From NCBI GenBank assembly GCA_903834765.1, contig CAILKE010000055.1, forward strand, positions 62,001 to 126,000: DNA of 64,000 nucleotides, in the 5' to 3' direction. Shown here in pieces: positions 39,655-48,800 of the stretch. Within the stretch, counting starts at the first letter, position 1. Every line of letters begins with the position of its first letter. Source of the stretch: an uncultured Bacteroidota bacterium (GTDB lineage Bacteria > Bacteroidota > Bacteroidia > B-17B0 > Aurantibacillaceae). The notes below the pieces were generated by a model. That model did not search any database. It was not told where the DNA came from and saw only the letters and a list, made by a program, of their open reading frames with translations. Both the position numbers and the translations under genes were made by a program.

Positions 39655-39754
39655 GATTTTAGGTTGTTTAGTTAGTGATTTTTTGTTTAGTTAATTGTGT
39701 TTATTTGTTTGTGTTTATTTTTATTTGGATAATATAAATTTAGGAGCTTAATGA

Positions 39755-41299
39755 TTAAAATTCATCATTTTTATCACGTCCTAAATAAGTCATAACGTTA
39801 CGGAATCCAATGTAACATTTTGCAGTATCTTGGTATTCATATGTTCTTGAACTTACTTGTAAATAATAACCTACATCTTTCCAAGAACCTCCACGTATAA
39901 CTTTACGTTTTAATACGTTTGCTTCTTTATCTTGAGCTTCATAAACGTAATCAGGATTTAAGTCATGTGCAAAATCATAAGATGACTCATCAAATGCATT
40001 GCTTGTCCACTCAGCTACATTACCAGCCATACAGTATAATCCATAATCGTTAGGATTGTATGCATAAACATATAAAGAATGGAATCCACCGTCATCAATA
40101 TAAGAACCACGTAATGGTTTAAAGTTACCTAAGAAACAACCTCTAGCATTACGAATGTATGGACCACCCCAAGGATATGGAGATAAATCATTCCCACCAC
40201 GAGCAGCATATTCCCATTCTGACTCAGTAGGTAAACGGAAATCATTTACAATTGATTGATCAGTTCCAATTAAATAATTATTTAATAAGTTGGAACGCCA
40301 AATACTAAATGCTCGGGCTTGTTTCCAAGTTACCCCAACAACTGGATAATCATCGTAAGCCGGATGCCAAAAATACATATTAGTCATTGGTTCGTTAAAG
40401 GAGTATGTAAAATCATGCACCCAAGCTAATGTATCAGGATAAACATTAATAATGTCTTTTAAAATAAATACTGAACGATCAACACCTTTACGTTCACGAG
40501 GAACATAATTACCTTGTCCAACAGCTACTTGATCAGACACATTATATGTACCTAATGTTTTTGGGTCTTTACCAGGATCTGCAACCGGGGTTGAAGGTGT
40601 ACCTGGCACGCCGTTAACACCGTCACTTAAATTAACACCATTGATATAATCTGCTTTTTTGTATTCGTGAGCAGCATCTTGAATATCTGGCGACTTTTGT
40701 GGAATAAAACGATTTGATTTAGACGCTGCTAAACGAATATCAATTCTATAGTATTCATAATTTAACTTGCGTGAATCTATTTCTTTACGATTATAAAAAC
40801 GTTCTCCTTCAGGCAAGTACATTGGCTGTAAATCTAATCGATAATCTTCATTATCGCTATCCCATTTTATTTTAGAATCCCAATTAATATAGGGGTCTTG
40901 TAGATTATTATCACCGGTATAAATAGGGTGCATAGCTAAATAATCAGCTTGCTCTATTTTAAATTCTTCTGCATCTGGGCCTCCACCGTTTGCTAATAAT
41001 TTTCTTGCTATTGAGTCACGAACCCAAAACACAAACTGACGATATTCATTATTAGAAATTTCAGAATCGTCAATATAGAAAGCTTGAACCGATACCATTT
41101 TAGAGTGAGCAGTGTGTGCCATCGTTACTTCTTCATCACTTGGACCCATATGATAAGATCCCATCGGAATATACATTGTACCAAATGGATCCGGTTGAAA
41201 CCATTTTTCTCTGCCTTGAACTCCAATTAACTCACCGACACGTTTGTTACAGCCTGTAACAATTGCAATAAACGAAGCTAACAAAATTAGTTTTTTCAT
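39755..41299 (-). CDS. gldK: Type IX secretion/gliding lipoprotein GldK
   Basis: A 514-residue outer-membrane lipoprotein: the signal ends in IVTGC, the lipobox, with the Cys near residue 17. The body is a formylglycine-generating-enzyme-like (FGE-sulfatase) fold with GSYHMGPSDEE, DDSEISNNEYRQFVFW, FRLPTESEWEYAARGG and KRKVIRGGSWKDVGYYLQ. It is not an enzyme in this context but forms the ring with GldN under the outer membrane. It is longer than non-gliding FGE proteins because of a middle insertion (about residues 150-280). It is the second gene of the secretion operon. Confidence 0.96.
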   Translation of the reverse strand: MKKLILLASFIAIVTGCNKRVGELIGVQGREKWFQPDPFGTMYIPMGSYHMGPSDEEVTMAHTAHSKMVSVQAFYIDDSEISNNEYRQFVFWVRDSIARKLLANGGGPDAEEFKIEQADYLAMHPIYTGDNNLQDPYINWDSKIKWDSDNEDYRLDLQPMYLPEGERFYNRKEIDSRKLNYEYYRIDIRLAASKSNRFIPQKSPDIQDAAHEYKKADYINGVNLSDGVNGVPGTPSTPVADPGKDPKTLGTYNVSDQVAVGQGNYVPRERKGVDRSVFILKDIINVYPDTLAWVHDFTYSFNEPMTNMYFWHPAYDDYPVVGVTWKQARAFSIWRSNLLNNYLIGTDQSIVNDFRLPTESEWEYAARGGNDLSPYPWGGPYIRNARGCFLGNFKPLRGSYIDDGGFHSLYVYAYNPNDYGLYCMAGNVAEWTSNAFDESSYDFAHDLNPDYVYEAQDKEANVLKRKVIRGGSWKDVGYYLQVSSRTYEYQDTAKCYIGFRNVMTYLGRDKNDEF

Positions 41300-41478
41300 A
41301 GTGCTGTTTGTTTAGTTTTTTTGCTAAATAAAATTTATGTTTAATTTTATGTCGCGTTCTTGTTGTTTATAATCCCTAACTTCTGAATTAGTTACATTTT
41401 ATCTTATTAACACTTTATTAACAATTTAAAATATAAGTTGTAAGGGACTTTAACGTACTTTTTTTTTAAAGGTTACAA

Positions 41479-42450
41479 TTAATCTAAAAATCTTGGATTT
41501 TGATAAGTACTTACTTTAGGTTCTTTTTTAGGTTTAAAGCAGAAGCCTAGTAAAATCTCATGAGTGCCAGCGCTATATCCTTTGATTTTAGATAAGGTAA
41601 TATCATAAGAGTAACCAATTCGAAGACCCATTGGGAATTTATAACCTATCATTGGAGCAATCGCATCTTGCATGCGGTAAGTTAAACCAACTGATAATGC
41701 TCTGTTATATATATATGTTAAGTTAATATCTAATTGCGTAGAAGCGGCGTCTGATTTAACTTTTACATTTGGATTGATTCCATGTTTTCCACCCTCTCCT
41801 AATTCGAACGTATAACCTCCAACTAAATAATAGTGACGAGCTATTTGATATTTAATAGTACTGCTTTGTGCTATATCTTGCGCTGTTAAGTGAGAAGAAG
41901 ATATCCCTACGTACATTTTATTAGCAATACCATAATAAACTCCAAACCCTAAATCATAAGTTGCTTTAGCTATACCTACATTTAAAGTTGTTGAAGTATT
42001 TGATTGATACCCTGGAATATTTGGATCTTGAGCGGTATTACCGTCTGGCGTTATCCAATTATTAGTAAATTGTTGGTTAATTACCCCAGCATCAATTCCT
42101 ACACCTAACACACCTGCACCAATGTGGCGGTTATAAGCTAATGCTAATCGACCAAAGAAAGTTTTAGAAGCACCTATTTGATCACTCATTACGTTAATAC
42201 CGATTGCAATTGGTAAACGACCAATTGGCATATCAAAACTTAATAAACCTGTTTTTGGTGCACCTGGGAAATTAACCCATTGCTGACGCCCTAGCACATT
42301 AGCGCAAATTGCCTCACTTGTACCTGCATAACCAGGGTTATAAATCAATTTACTGTGCATAAACTGAGTGAATTGCGGGTCTTGCTGAGCGAACGAAACG
42401 CTTGTAATTGCTGCTAATGCAACAGTTAAAGTGGTGAAAATTTTCTTCAT
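41479..42450 (-). CDS. Type IX secretion PorP/SprF family outer-membrane protein
   Basis: A 323-residue exported beta-barrel protein. It has a signal peptide (SVSFAQ) and the standard PorP/SprF opening QQDPQFTQFMHSKLIYNPGY, then AGTSEAICANVLGRQQWV and the C-terminal IGYSYDITLSKI segment. Members of this family are outer-membrane partners of the type IX system, and some anchor the product of a neighbouring gene. This one heads the operon, so it is probably the core copy (PorP in Porphyromonas) rather than a substrate-specific SprF. The gap to gldK is 179 bp, which could hold a second promoter. Confidence 0.94.
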   Translation of the reverse strand: MKKIFTTLTVALAAITSVSFAQQDPQFTQFMHSKLIYNPGYAGTSEAICANVLGRQQWVNFPGAPKTGLLSFDMPIGRLPIAIGINVMSDQIGASKTFFGRLALAYNRHIGAGVLGVGIDAGVINQQFTNNWITPDGNTAQDPNIPGYQSNTSTTLNVGIAKATYDLGFGVYYGIANKMYVGISSSHLTAQDIAQSSTIKYQIARHYYLVGGYTFELGEGGKHGINPNVKVKSDAASTQLDINLTYIYNRALSVGLTYRMQDAIAPMIGYKFPMGLRIGYSYDITLSKIKGYSAGTHEILLGFCFKPKKEPKVSTYQNPRFLD

Positions 42451-42758
42451 AATAATACCAATTTTATTTTAGGTTTAATATAGTGCAATATACTTAGGGG
42501 ACTAAGATATAGCTAAATTTTAAAAAATCAAACTTTTCGAACTTTTTTTTGTTAAAAACAACTCAATATCATTATTAGGAGGTTTAATTCTGTATTTTTT
42601 TTGTAAAACAATGAGTGTGATTTTATGTTAACATTCGTAATTAAATATCGAACTTAGTTTTTTTATAAATTATGGAAATCCTTTCTTTAAAAAAAATGAA
42701 ATTTCTCTAAAAGAGAAATGAAACAGTTAGTACATTTATACGATTTAAAATACAAATA
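42451..42758. other. Divergent intergenic region with a small inverted repeat
   Basis: About 308 bp between the secretion operon (minus) and the cyclase-family gene (plus). It holds no gene. ATTTCTCT (42701-42708) and AGAGAAAT (42712-42719) form an exact inverted repeat with an AAA loop, 40 bp before the cyclase-family start; it may be an operator or a short hairpin. Confidence 0.55.
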
Positions 42759-43508
42759 ATGATAGGTTCTATTTTCCATAAAGGTAAAGATTATAAAATT
42801 GATTTTTATAAACCCATTGATATATCAATGCCATTAAGTACAGATAAAAATAGTGCAAGTGCATGGTATGTGGAGCCTATGAAATTAGAATCGTTAACTT
42901 ATGGAAATACGATTTGTGATGTAAGTAAAGGTGGCTGCACAAATTTCAGAAAAGTGTCATTTAATCCTCATGGAAATGGCACTCATACTGAGTGTGTAGG
43001 TCATATTAGTAAAGAGTTTATAACAATCAATAAATGTTTAAAACAGTTTATGTTTTTGGCAGAGGTTGTGACCATTATGCCTACATTATTAGAGAATGGA
43101 GATTATGTGATTACTAAAAAACAATTAGAAGAATCGTTGGATAATTTGAAACCCGAAGCAATTGTTATTAGAACATTATCCAACGGTTTGAATAAATTAA
43201 CGATGCAGTATTCAAATACCAATCCTCCATATATGTTAGAAGATGCTATTCTATTTTTGAACTCAATTGGAATAGAGCATTTGCTTATAGATATGCCATC
43301 CATTGATAGGGAAAATGATGATGGTAAATTATTAGCGCATCATGCGTTTTGGCAATACCCATCAAATACACAATTTCATAAAACTATTACTGAATTTATT
43401 TATGTGCCTAATGAAATAGTTGACGGGACTTATATTTTAAATTTGCAAATTGCAAGTTTTGAAAATGATGCAAGTCCGAGTAAGCCACTTTTATATAAAC
43501 TGTTTTAG
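42759..43508 (+). CDS. Cyclase-family metalloprotein (kynurenine formamidase-like fold)
   Basis: A 249-residue cytosolic protein of the cyclase family (PF04199 type). It has the family's metal-binding motif in the form NPHGNGTHTECVGHIS, which matches H-x-G-T-H-x-D/E-x-P/x-x-H, and a C-terminal HLLIDMPSIDRENDDGKLLAHHAFW segment with further ligands. Relatives hydrolyse N-formylkynurenine, cyclic imides or other amides; the exact substrate is not readable here. No tryptophan-catabolic gene is near. It is followed after 123 bp by ispG on the same strand. Confidence 0.85.
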   Translation: MIGSIFHKGKDYKIDFYKPIDISMPLSTDKNSASAWYVEPMKLESLTYGNTICDVSKGGCTNFRKVSFNPHGNGTHTECVGHISKEFITINKCLKQFMFLAEVVTIMPTLLENGDYVITKKQLEESLDNLKPEAIVIRTLSNGLNKLTMQYSNTNPPYMLEDAILFLNSIGIEHLLIDMPSIDRENDDGKLLAHHAFWQYPSNTQFHKTITEFIYVPNEIVDGTYILNLQIASFENDASPSKPLLYKLF

Positions 43509-43631
43509 TGGAAGAGAGAGATTGAAGATATGACATAGAAAGAGGAGAAGTAAAATAAAAAGTATAACAACCACTCCCTAGTGATCAGCTTAAAAATGGT
43601 GGAATGGAGATAAAAAATAAAACCTAAAACG

Positions 43632-45584
43632 ATGAAATTATATTTACCTTACAGTAATAGTTTAACTCAGTATAAACGATTTTTAACACGCGAAGTGATG
43701 TGTGGTAATATTGGTATCGGCGGTGCAAATCCTATTCGTGTTCAAAGTATGACAACTACAGACACAATGGATACAAAGGCAACTGTTTCCCAAAGTATTA
43801 GAATGATTGAGGCTGGTTGTGAGTTAGTAAGGATTACGGCACCGAGTATGAATGAAGCAAAGAATTTAGAAGTTATAAAAAAAGAATTACGAGCAGCCGG
43901 TTTTGATACACCACTTGTAGCTGATATTCATTTTACACCAAACGCTGCGGAATATGCTGCACGAGTGATTGAGAAGGTTCGTGTAAACCCTGGTAACTAT
44001 GCTGATAAAAAGAAATTTGAAGAAATAGAATATACTGATTCTGCATATGAAAAAGAATTGGAACGCATCAGAAATCGATTTACACCTTTAGTAAATATTT
44101 GTAAAGAATATGGAACTGCTATGCGAATAGGCACTAATCATGGTAGTTTGAGTGATCGTATTTTAAGTAGGTATGGTGATACGCCGTTAGGAATGGTAGA
44201 ATCTGCTTTTGAATTTTTACGAATTTGCGAAGACTTGAATTATCAAAATATTGTAATTTCGATGAAGGCAAGTAACACGCAGGTGATGGTGGAAGCTTAT
44301 CGTTTGTTGGTGCAAAAAATGATTGAAACCAATCGTAATTACCCATTGCATTTAGGTGTAACAGAGGCTGGTGATGGAGAGGATGGCCGCATCAAATCAG
44401 CAGTTGGAATAGGTGCATTGTTAGAAGACGGATTAGGCGATACAGTTCGTGTATCTTTGACGGAAGATCCTGAATTTGAAATGCCTGTGGCTAGAGATTT
44501 AATTAAACGATACGAGCATAGAAGTTCGCACGACACTATAGAACCTTTAAAAATAGAACAAGGGAAAATCCAATTGTCTTATAATCCATATGAATATGAA
44601 AGACGTGAAAGTACTCTTGTATCAAATATCGGTGGACATAACGTACCACGCGTGATTGCTGATTATAGTAAGAGGGACTCAATTTCTGCAGCTAGTTTAT
44701 TTGCAGTTGGTTATAATTATTCTATTCCGTTAGATAAATGGAATCTGACTGATATGGCTTGTGATTATATTTTTGCAGGTGATCATCAACCTGATTTTGA
44801 AATACCCGGAACCCTTGGCATCATTAATAATGCAGATGTTTGGGAATTAATTGCAAAACCAGTTAGACAATATCCTTTATTTATTGGAGAACAATTTTTT
44901 GAAAGTGAAAAAAAGTCTTCAGAAATAAATTTTGTGGTAGTTACTAAACAACTTTTAACGGTTGATTTTTTAACGAGGTTGAAATCAGTCACTAATGTTG
45001 TACTGGTCTTTGACACCCTAAATTCTCACGCTATGGCTGAATTACGAAGGTTATTTGTGACGCTTGCTGAGCATGACATAAAATTACCAGTAATTATCAA
45101 ACGCAACTATAATAATATTAGTGAAGAAGATTTTCAGTTGGGTTCATCGGCGGAAGTTGGTGCTTTATTGTTAGATGGTTTAGGAGATGGTATTTGGCTA
45201 AAGCAACAACATTGCACATCGCCACAAATAGTTAATTCAACTTCATTTGGGATATTACAAGCTACGCGCACTCGAATTAGTAAAACGGAATATATATCTT
45301 GTCCGAGCTGTGGAAGAACGTTATTTGATTTACAAGAAACAACTGCTAAAATCCGCACGGTTACTGATCATTTAAAAGGTATCAAAATAGGTATCATGGG
45401 TTGTATTGTTAACGGTCCAGGAGAAATGGCAGACGCAGATTATGGTTACGTAGGTGTTGGTGTTGGTAAAATATCTTTATATAAAGGTAAAGAGGTAGTG
45501 AAGAAAAACGTACCCAGTGAAAATGCTGTTAACGAATTGATAGAGCTAATAAAAGAAAATGGGGATTGGGTAGAGAGAAATTAA
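43632..45584 (+). CDS. ispG: 4-hydroxy-3-methylbut-2-enyl diphosphate synthase, long form
   Basis: A 650-residue IspG (GcpE), the penultimate enzyme of the MEP isoprenoid pathway, acting with ferredoxin or flavodoxin. The N-terminal TIM barrel has IRVQSMTTTDTMDTKATV and VADIHFTPNAA; the C-terminal iron-sulfur domain has Cys ligands in CPSCGRTLFD (about residues 556-559) and GIMGCIVNGPGEMADADYG (about 590). The middle domain of about 250 residues between them is absent from the 370-residue enterobacterial form and is typical of Bacteroidota, Chlamydiae and plants. It shows the organism makes isoprenoids by the MEP route. Confidence 0.97.
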   Translation: MKLYLPYSNSLTQYKRFLTREVMCGNIGIGGANPIRVQSMTTTDTMDTKATVSQSIRMIEAGCELVRITAPSMNEAKNLEVIKKELRAAGFDTPLVADIHFTPNAAEYAARVIEKVRVNPGNYADKKKFEEIEYTDSAYEKELERIRNRFTPLVNICKEYGTAMRIGTNHGSLSDRILSRYGDTPLGMVESAFEFLRICEDLNYQNIVISMKASNTQVMVEAYRLLVQKMIETNRNYPLHLGVTEAGDGEDGRIKSAVGIGALLEDGLGDTVRVSLTEDPEFEMPVARDLIKRYEHRSSHDTIEPLKIEQGKIQLSYNPYEYERRESTLVSNIGGHNVPRVIADYSKRDSISAASLFAVGYNYSIPLDKWNLTDMACDYIFAGDHQPDFEIPGTLGIINNADVWELIAKPVRQYPLFIGEQFFESEKKSSEINFVVVTKQLLTVDFLTRLKSVTNVVLVFDTLNSHAMAELRRLFVTLAEHDIKLPVIIKRNYNNISEEDFQLGSSAEVGALLLDGLGDGIWLKQQHCTSPQIVNSTSFGILQATRTRISKTEYISCPSCGRTLFDLQETTAKIRTVTDHLKGIKIGIMGCIVNGPGEMADADYGYVGVGVGKISLYKGKEVVKKNVPSENAVNELIELIKENGDWVERN

Positions 45585-45611
45585 TATTTATTATATTTAA
45601 TAAATGCGAAT

Positions 45612-45770
45612 CATTTTCGTCTTCTTTTTCCTTGATGAAAAAGAAGAAAAAAATCAAGCCAAAACGCCAAATCCGTTTTTCTTCACACATTCCACGCTTC
45701 AGCTCCAACAGAAAAACTAGGATTTCGCACCGTTTTGGCAAAACCCACCGCACACTTACTAAGGTAAATG
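45612..45770 (-). repeat. Structured dispersed element, copy B
   Basis: A minus-strand copy in the gap between ispG and dnaE. GCCAAAAC (minus strand, 45732-45739) pairs with GTTTTGGC (45658-45665), with nested AAATCC/GGATTT and GTTTTTC/GAAAAAC stems. It continues with CTTGA, a perfect 10-bp hairpin CTTCTTTTTC/GAAAAAGAAG, and loop ATCAAG that can pair with CTTGAT. This copy has no palindrome insertion. The rest of the gap up to dnaE holds no gene. Confidence 0.75.
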
Positions 45771-45889
45771 ATAGTTTGTTAAAATAGGTTTAATGATATT
45801 TTAATAATCCAAACTTTTCAACATACTTCCTTTAGAGTTTTTAAATTCTTTAACTTTAAGGAATACATTTTACTCTGATCTACAACACT

Positions 45890-48800
45890 ATGTTTTTAAT
45901 TTTTGATACCGAAACTACTGGCTTACCTCGTGACTATAAAGCTCCGTTAACAGACTCTGATAATTGGCCTCGCATGGTACAAGTAGCTTGGCAATTGCAC
46001 GACTTTAATGGTAATTTAATTAAGAGTAATTCTATTATTATTAAACCAGAAGGATACACTATTCCCTTTAATGCTGTTCAAATACATGGCATTACAAATG
46101 AACGTGCTATTGAGGAAGGACAAGATTTAAAAACTGTTTTAAATGAATTTGTTGAGGTAGTAAATCAAACACAGTATTTGTGTGGACATAATATTGAGTT
46201 TGATATTAATATTATTGGTGCTGAATTATTGCGTTGTGGTTTGCCTGAAATATTAACGGAAAAACTTTTTATTGATACTAAGAATGATGAAACAACAGCG
46301 TATTGTGCTATTCCAGGCGGTAGAGGTGGTAAATTTAAATGGCCAACGTTAACTGAGTTATATGCAAAATTATTTAACGAATCGTTTGCAGAAGCTCACA
46401 ATGCTGCATTTGACGTAACAGCTACAGCGAAAGCATTTTTTGAAATCATTAAACGCGGGATTACAAAAGTTAAAGAGATTGCACCAACAGATTTGCAAAT
46501 CATTAATTATGTAGCACCTGATTTAACAGCTCTATATCAACACGAACAAAATTGGAAAGATCGTAAAAATCAAAAAGTAGAAGTTAAGACTCAGAAAGGT
46601 GAAGCAAAAACCTCTACTGTTGAAGTTGAGAAATTAAATTTTACACATCTTCATAATCACACCCAGTTCTCCGTTCTCCAATCTACCAGTGATGTTAAAG
46701 ACTTAGTTAAAAAAGCGATCACTTATAATATGCCGGCCGTTGCATTAACGGATCATGGAAATATGTATGGTGCATTTTTATTTTGGCAAGCAATTGATAA
46801 ACACAATAAAAGTGTAAAGGATGCTAATGCCGAAATATCTAAAGGCGAAAAAGAAGGTGATTTACAAAATGAATTAAAATGTATTATAGGTTGTGAATTA
46901 TTTATATGTAAAGATCATAAAGATAAATCAAAACAAGATAATGGCTACACGCAAGTATTCATAGCTAAAAACAGAGTAGGGTACCAAAATTTATCAAAAT
47001 TAAGTTCGGTTGGATTAATAGATGGATTTTATTACGTACCTCGAATTGATAAAGATTTATTACTTCAATATAAAGACGGATTAATTGCAACAACTGGCTC
47101 TTTACAAGCTGAAATTCCTTCCTTGATTTTAAATGTTGGTGAAGAACAAGCAGAAGAAGTTTTTTTATGGTATAAGGAATTATTTGGAGATGATTTTTAT
47201 GTCGAGTTAAATCGTCATGATTTGCAAGAAGAAGATCATGTGAATTCAGTTTTGCTAAAATTTGCAGAAAAGCACAACGTGAAATATTTTGCTGCCAATA
47301 GCAATTATTATTTAGATAAAAAAGGATTTGATGCGCATGATATTTTATTATGTGTGAAAGATGGCGAGAAGAAAGCGAATCCTGTTGGACGAGGAAGAGG
47401 TTTTAGATACGGCTTACCAACGAAAGAGTTTTATTTTAAATCACCAAAAGAAATGATTGCGTTGTTTAAAGATATGCCAGAGGCTATTGAAACAACGAAT
47501 GAGATTGTAGCAAAAATAGAACAGTTTAAATTAGGACGAGACATCTTATTACCTAAGTTTGAAATTGCAGACAATTTTATTGAAGCAAACGTTTTGGAGA
47601 TAGATGCTTCGCATGAGCGCATTATTGCGTTAAAAGAAAAAGGTTGGGCAGATAAAAACTTTTCTCTTGAAGCAATTGAAATTCAGAAAGCTGAGATGCG
47701 TGTAATTGCAGAGCAATTTATTTACATGTCGCATTTAACATGGGAAGGCGCTCGTAAACGTTATCCAGAAATGAATGACGAAACGAAAGATCGTATTGCA
47801 TTTGAGTTAACAACGATTGAGCGAATGGGTTATCCCGGTTACTTTTTAATTGTAGCTGACTTCATCGCGGAAGCTCGTAAAATGGGAGTAGCTGTAGGTC
47901 CGGGACGTGGTTCTGCTGCGGGTTCCGCTATTGCATATTGTTTATGGATCACCAATGTTGACCCAATTAAATTTGATCTCCTCTTCGAGCGTTTTTTAAA
48001 TCCTGATCGTATCAGTATGCCTGATATAGATATTGACTTTGACGACGAAGGTCGAGATAAAGTAATTGATTATGTTATTAATAAATACGGTGCCAATCAA
48101 GTAGCTCAAATTATTACTTACGGTACAATGGGCGGTAAATCGGCAATTAGAGACACAGCGCGTGTTTTGGATTTACCATTGCCAGACGCCGATCGATTAG
48201 CGAAGTTGTTCCCTGATAGTTTAGATGCTAAGCTAAAAGCTTTATTAAAGCCTGAAGGCATTGATCCGAAATATTTAGAAAAGATAAAAGACAAACGCGA
48301 GGTTATAGACCAATCGTATAGTTTTAGAAAATTATCGGAAGAAAAAACACCAGAAGCAGATGTTTTAAAACAAGCTTATGAATTAGAAGGTTGCTTAAGA
48401 AACACTGGTATCCATGCTTGTGGGGTTATCATCACGCCAGATGATATGGTAAAGTTTGTTCCGGTTACTAAAGCAAAAGATAGTCAGATGCTCGTAACGC
48501 AATTTGATAACTCCGTTGCGGAAAGCGCAGGTCTACTGAAAATGGACTTCTTGGGTTTACGCACCTTAACCATTATAAAAGATGCTTTAAAATATATCAA
48601 AGAAAATCATGGAGTCGATATTGATATTGATGCGATTCCATTAGATGATAAAAAAACATACGAGTTATTTCAACGAGGAGAAACCAACGGTGTGTTTCAA
48701 TATGAGAGTGCAGGTATGCAAAAATCGTTGAAGGATTTGAAACCAGATTCTTTTAATGATTTAATTGCAATGAATGCCTTATATCGACCCGGACCAATTG

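Noticed and set aside
45529-45753. 74-codon open frame on the minus strand in structured element copy B
   Set aside because: It runs from the repeat through ispG's 3' end and contains a run of Phe codons from the hairpin. It is explained by the structured element.
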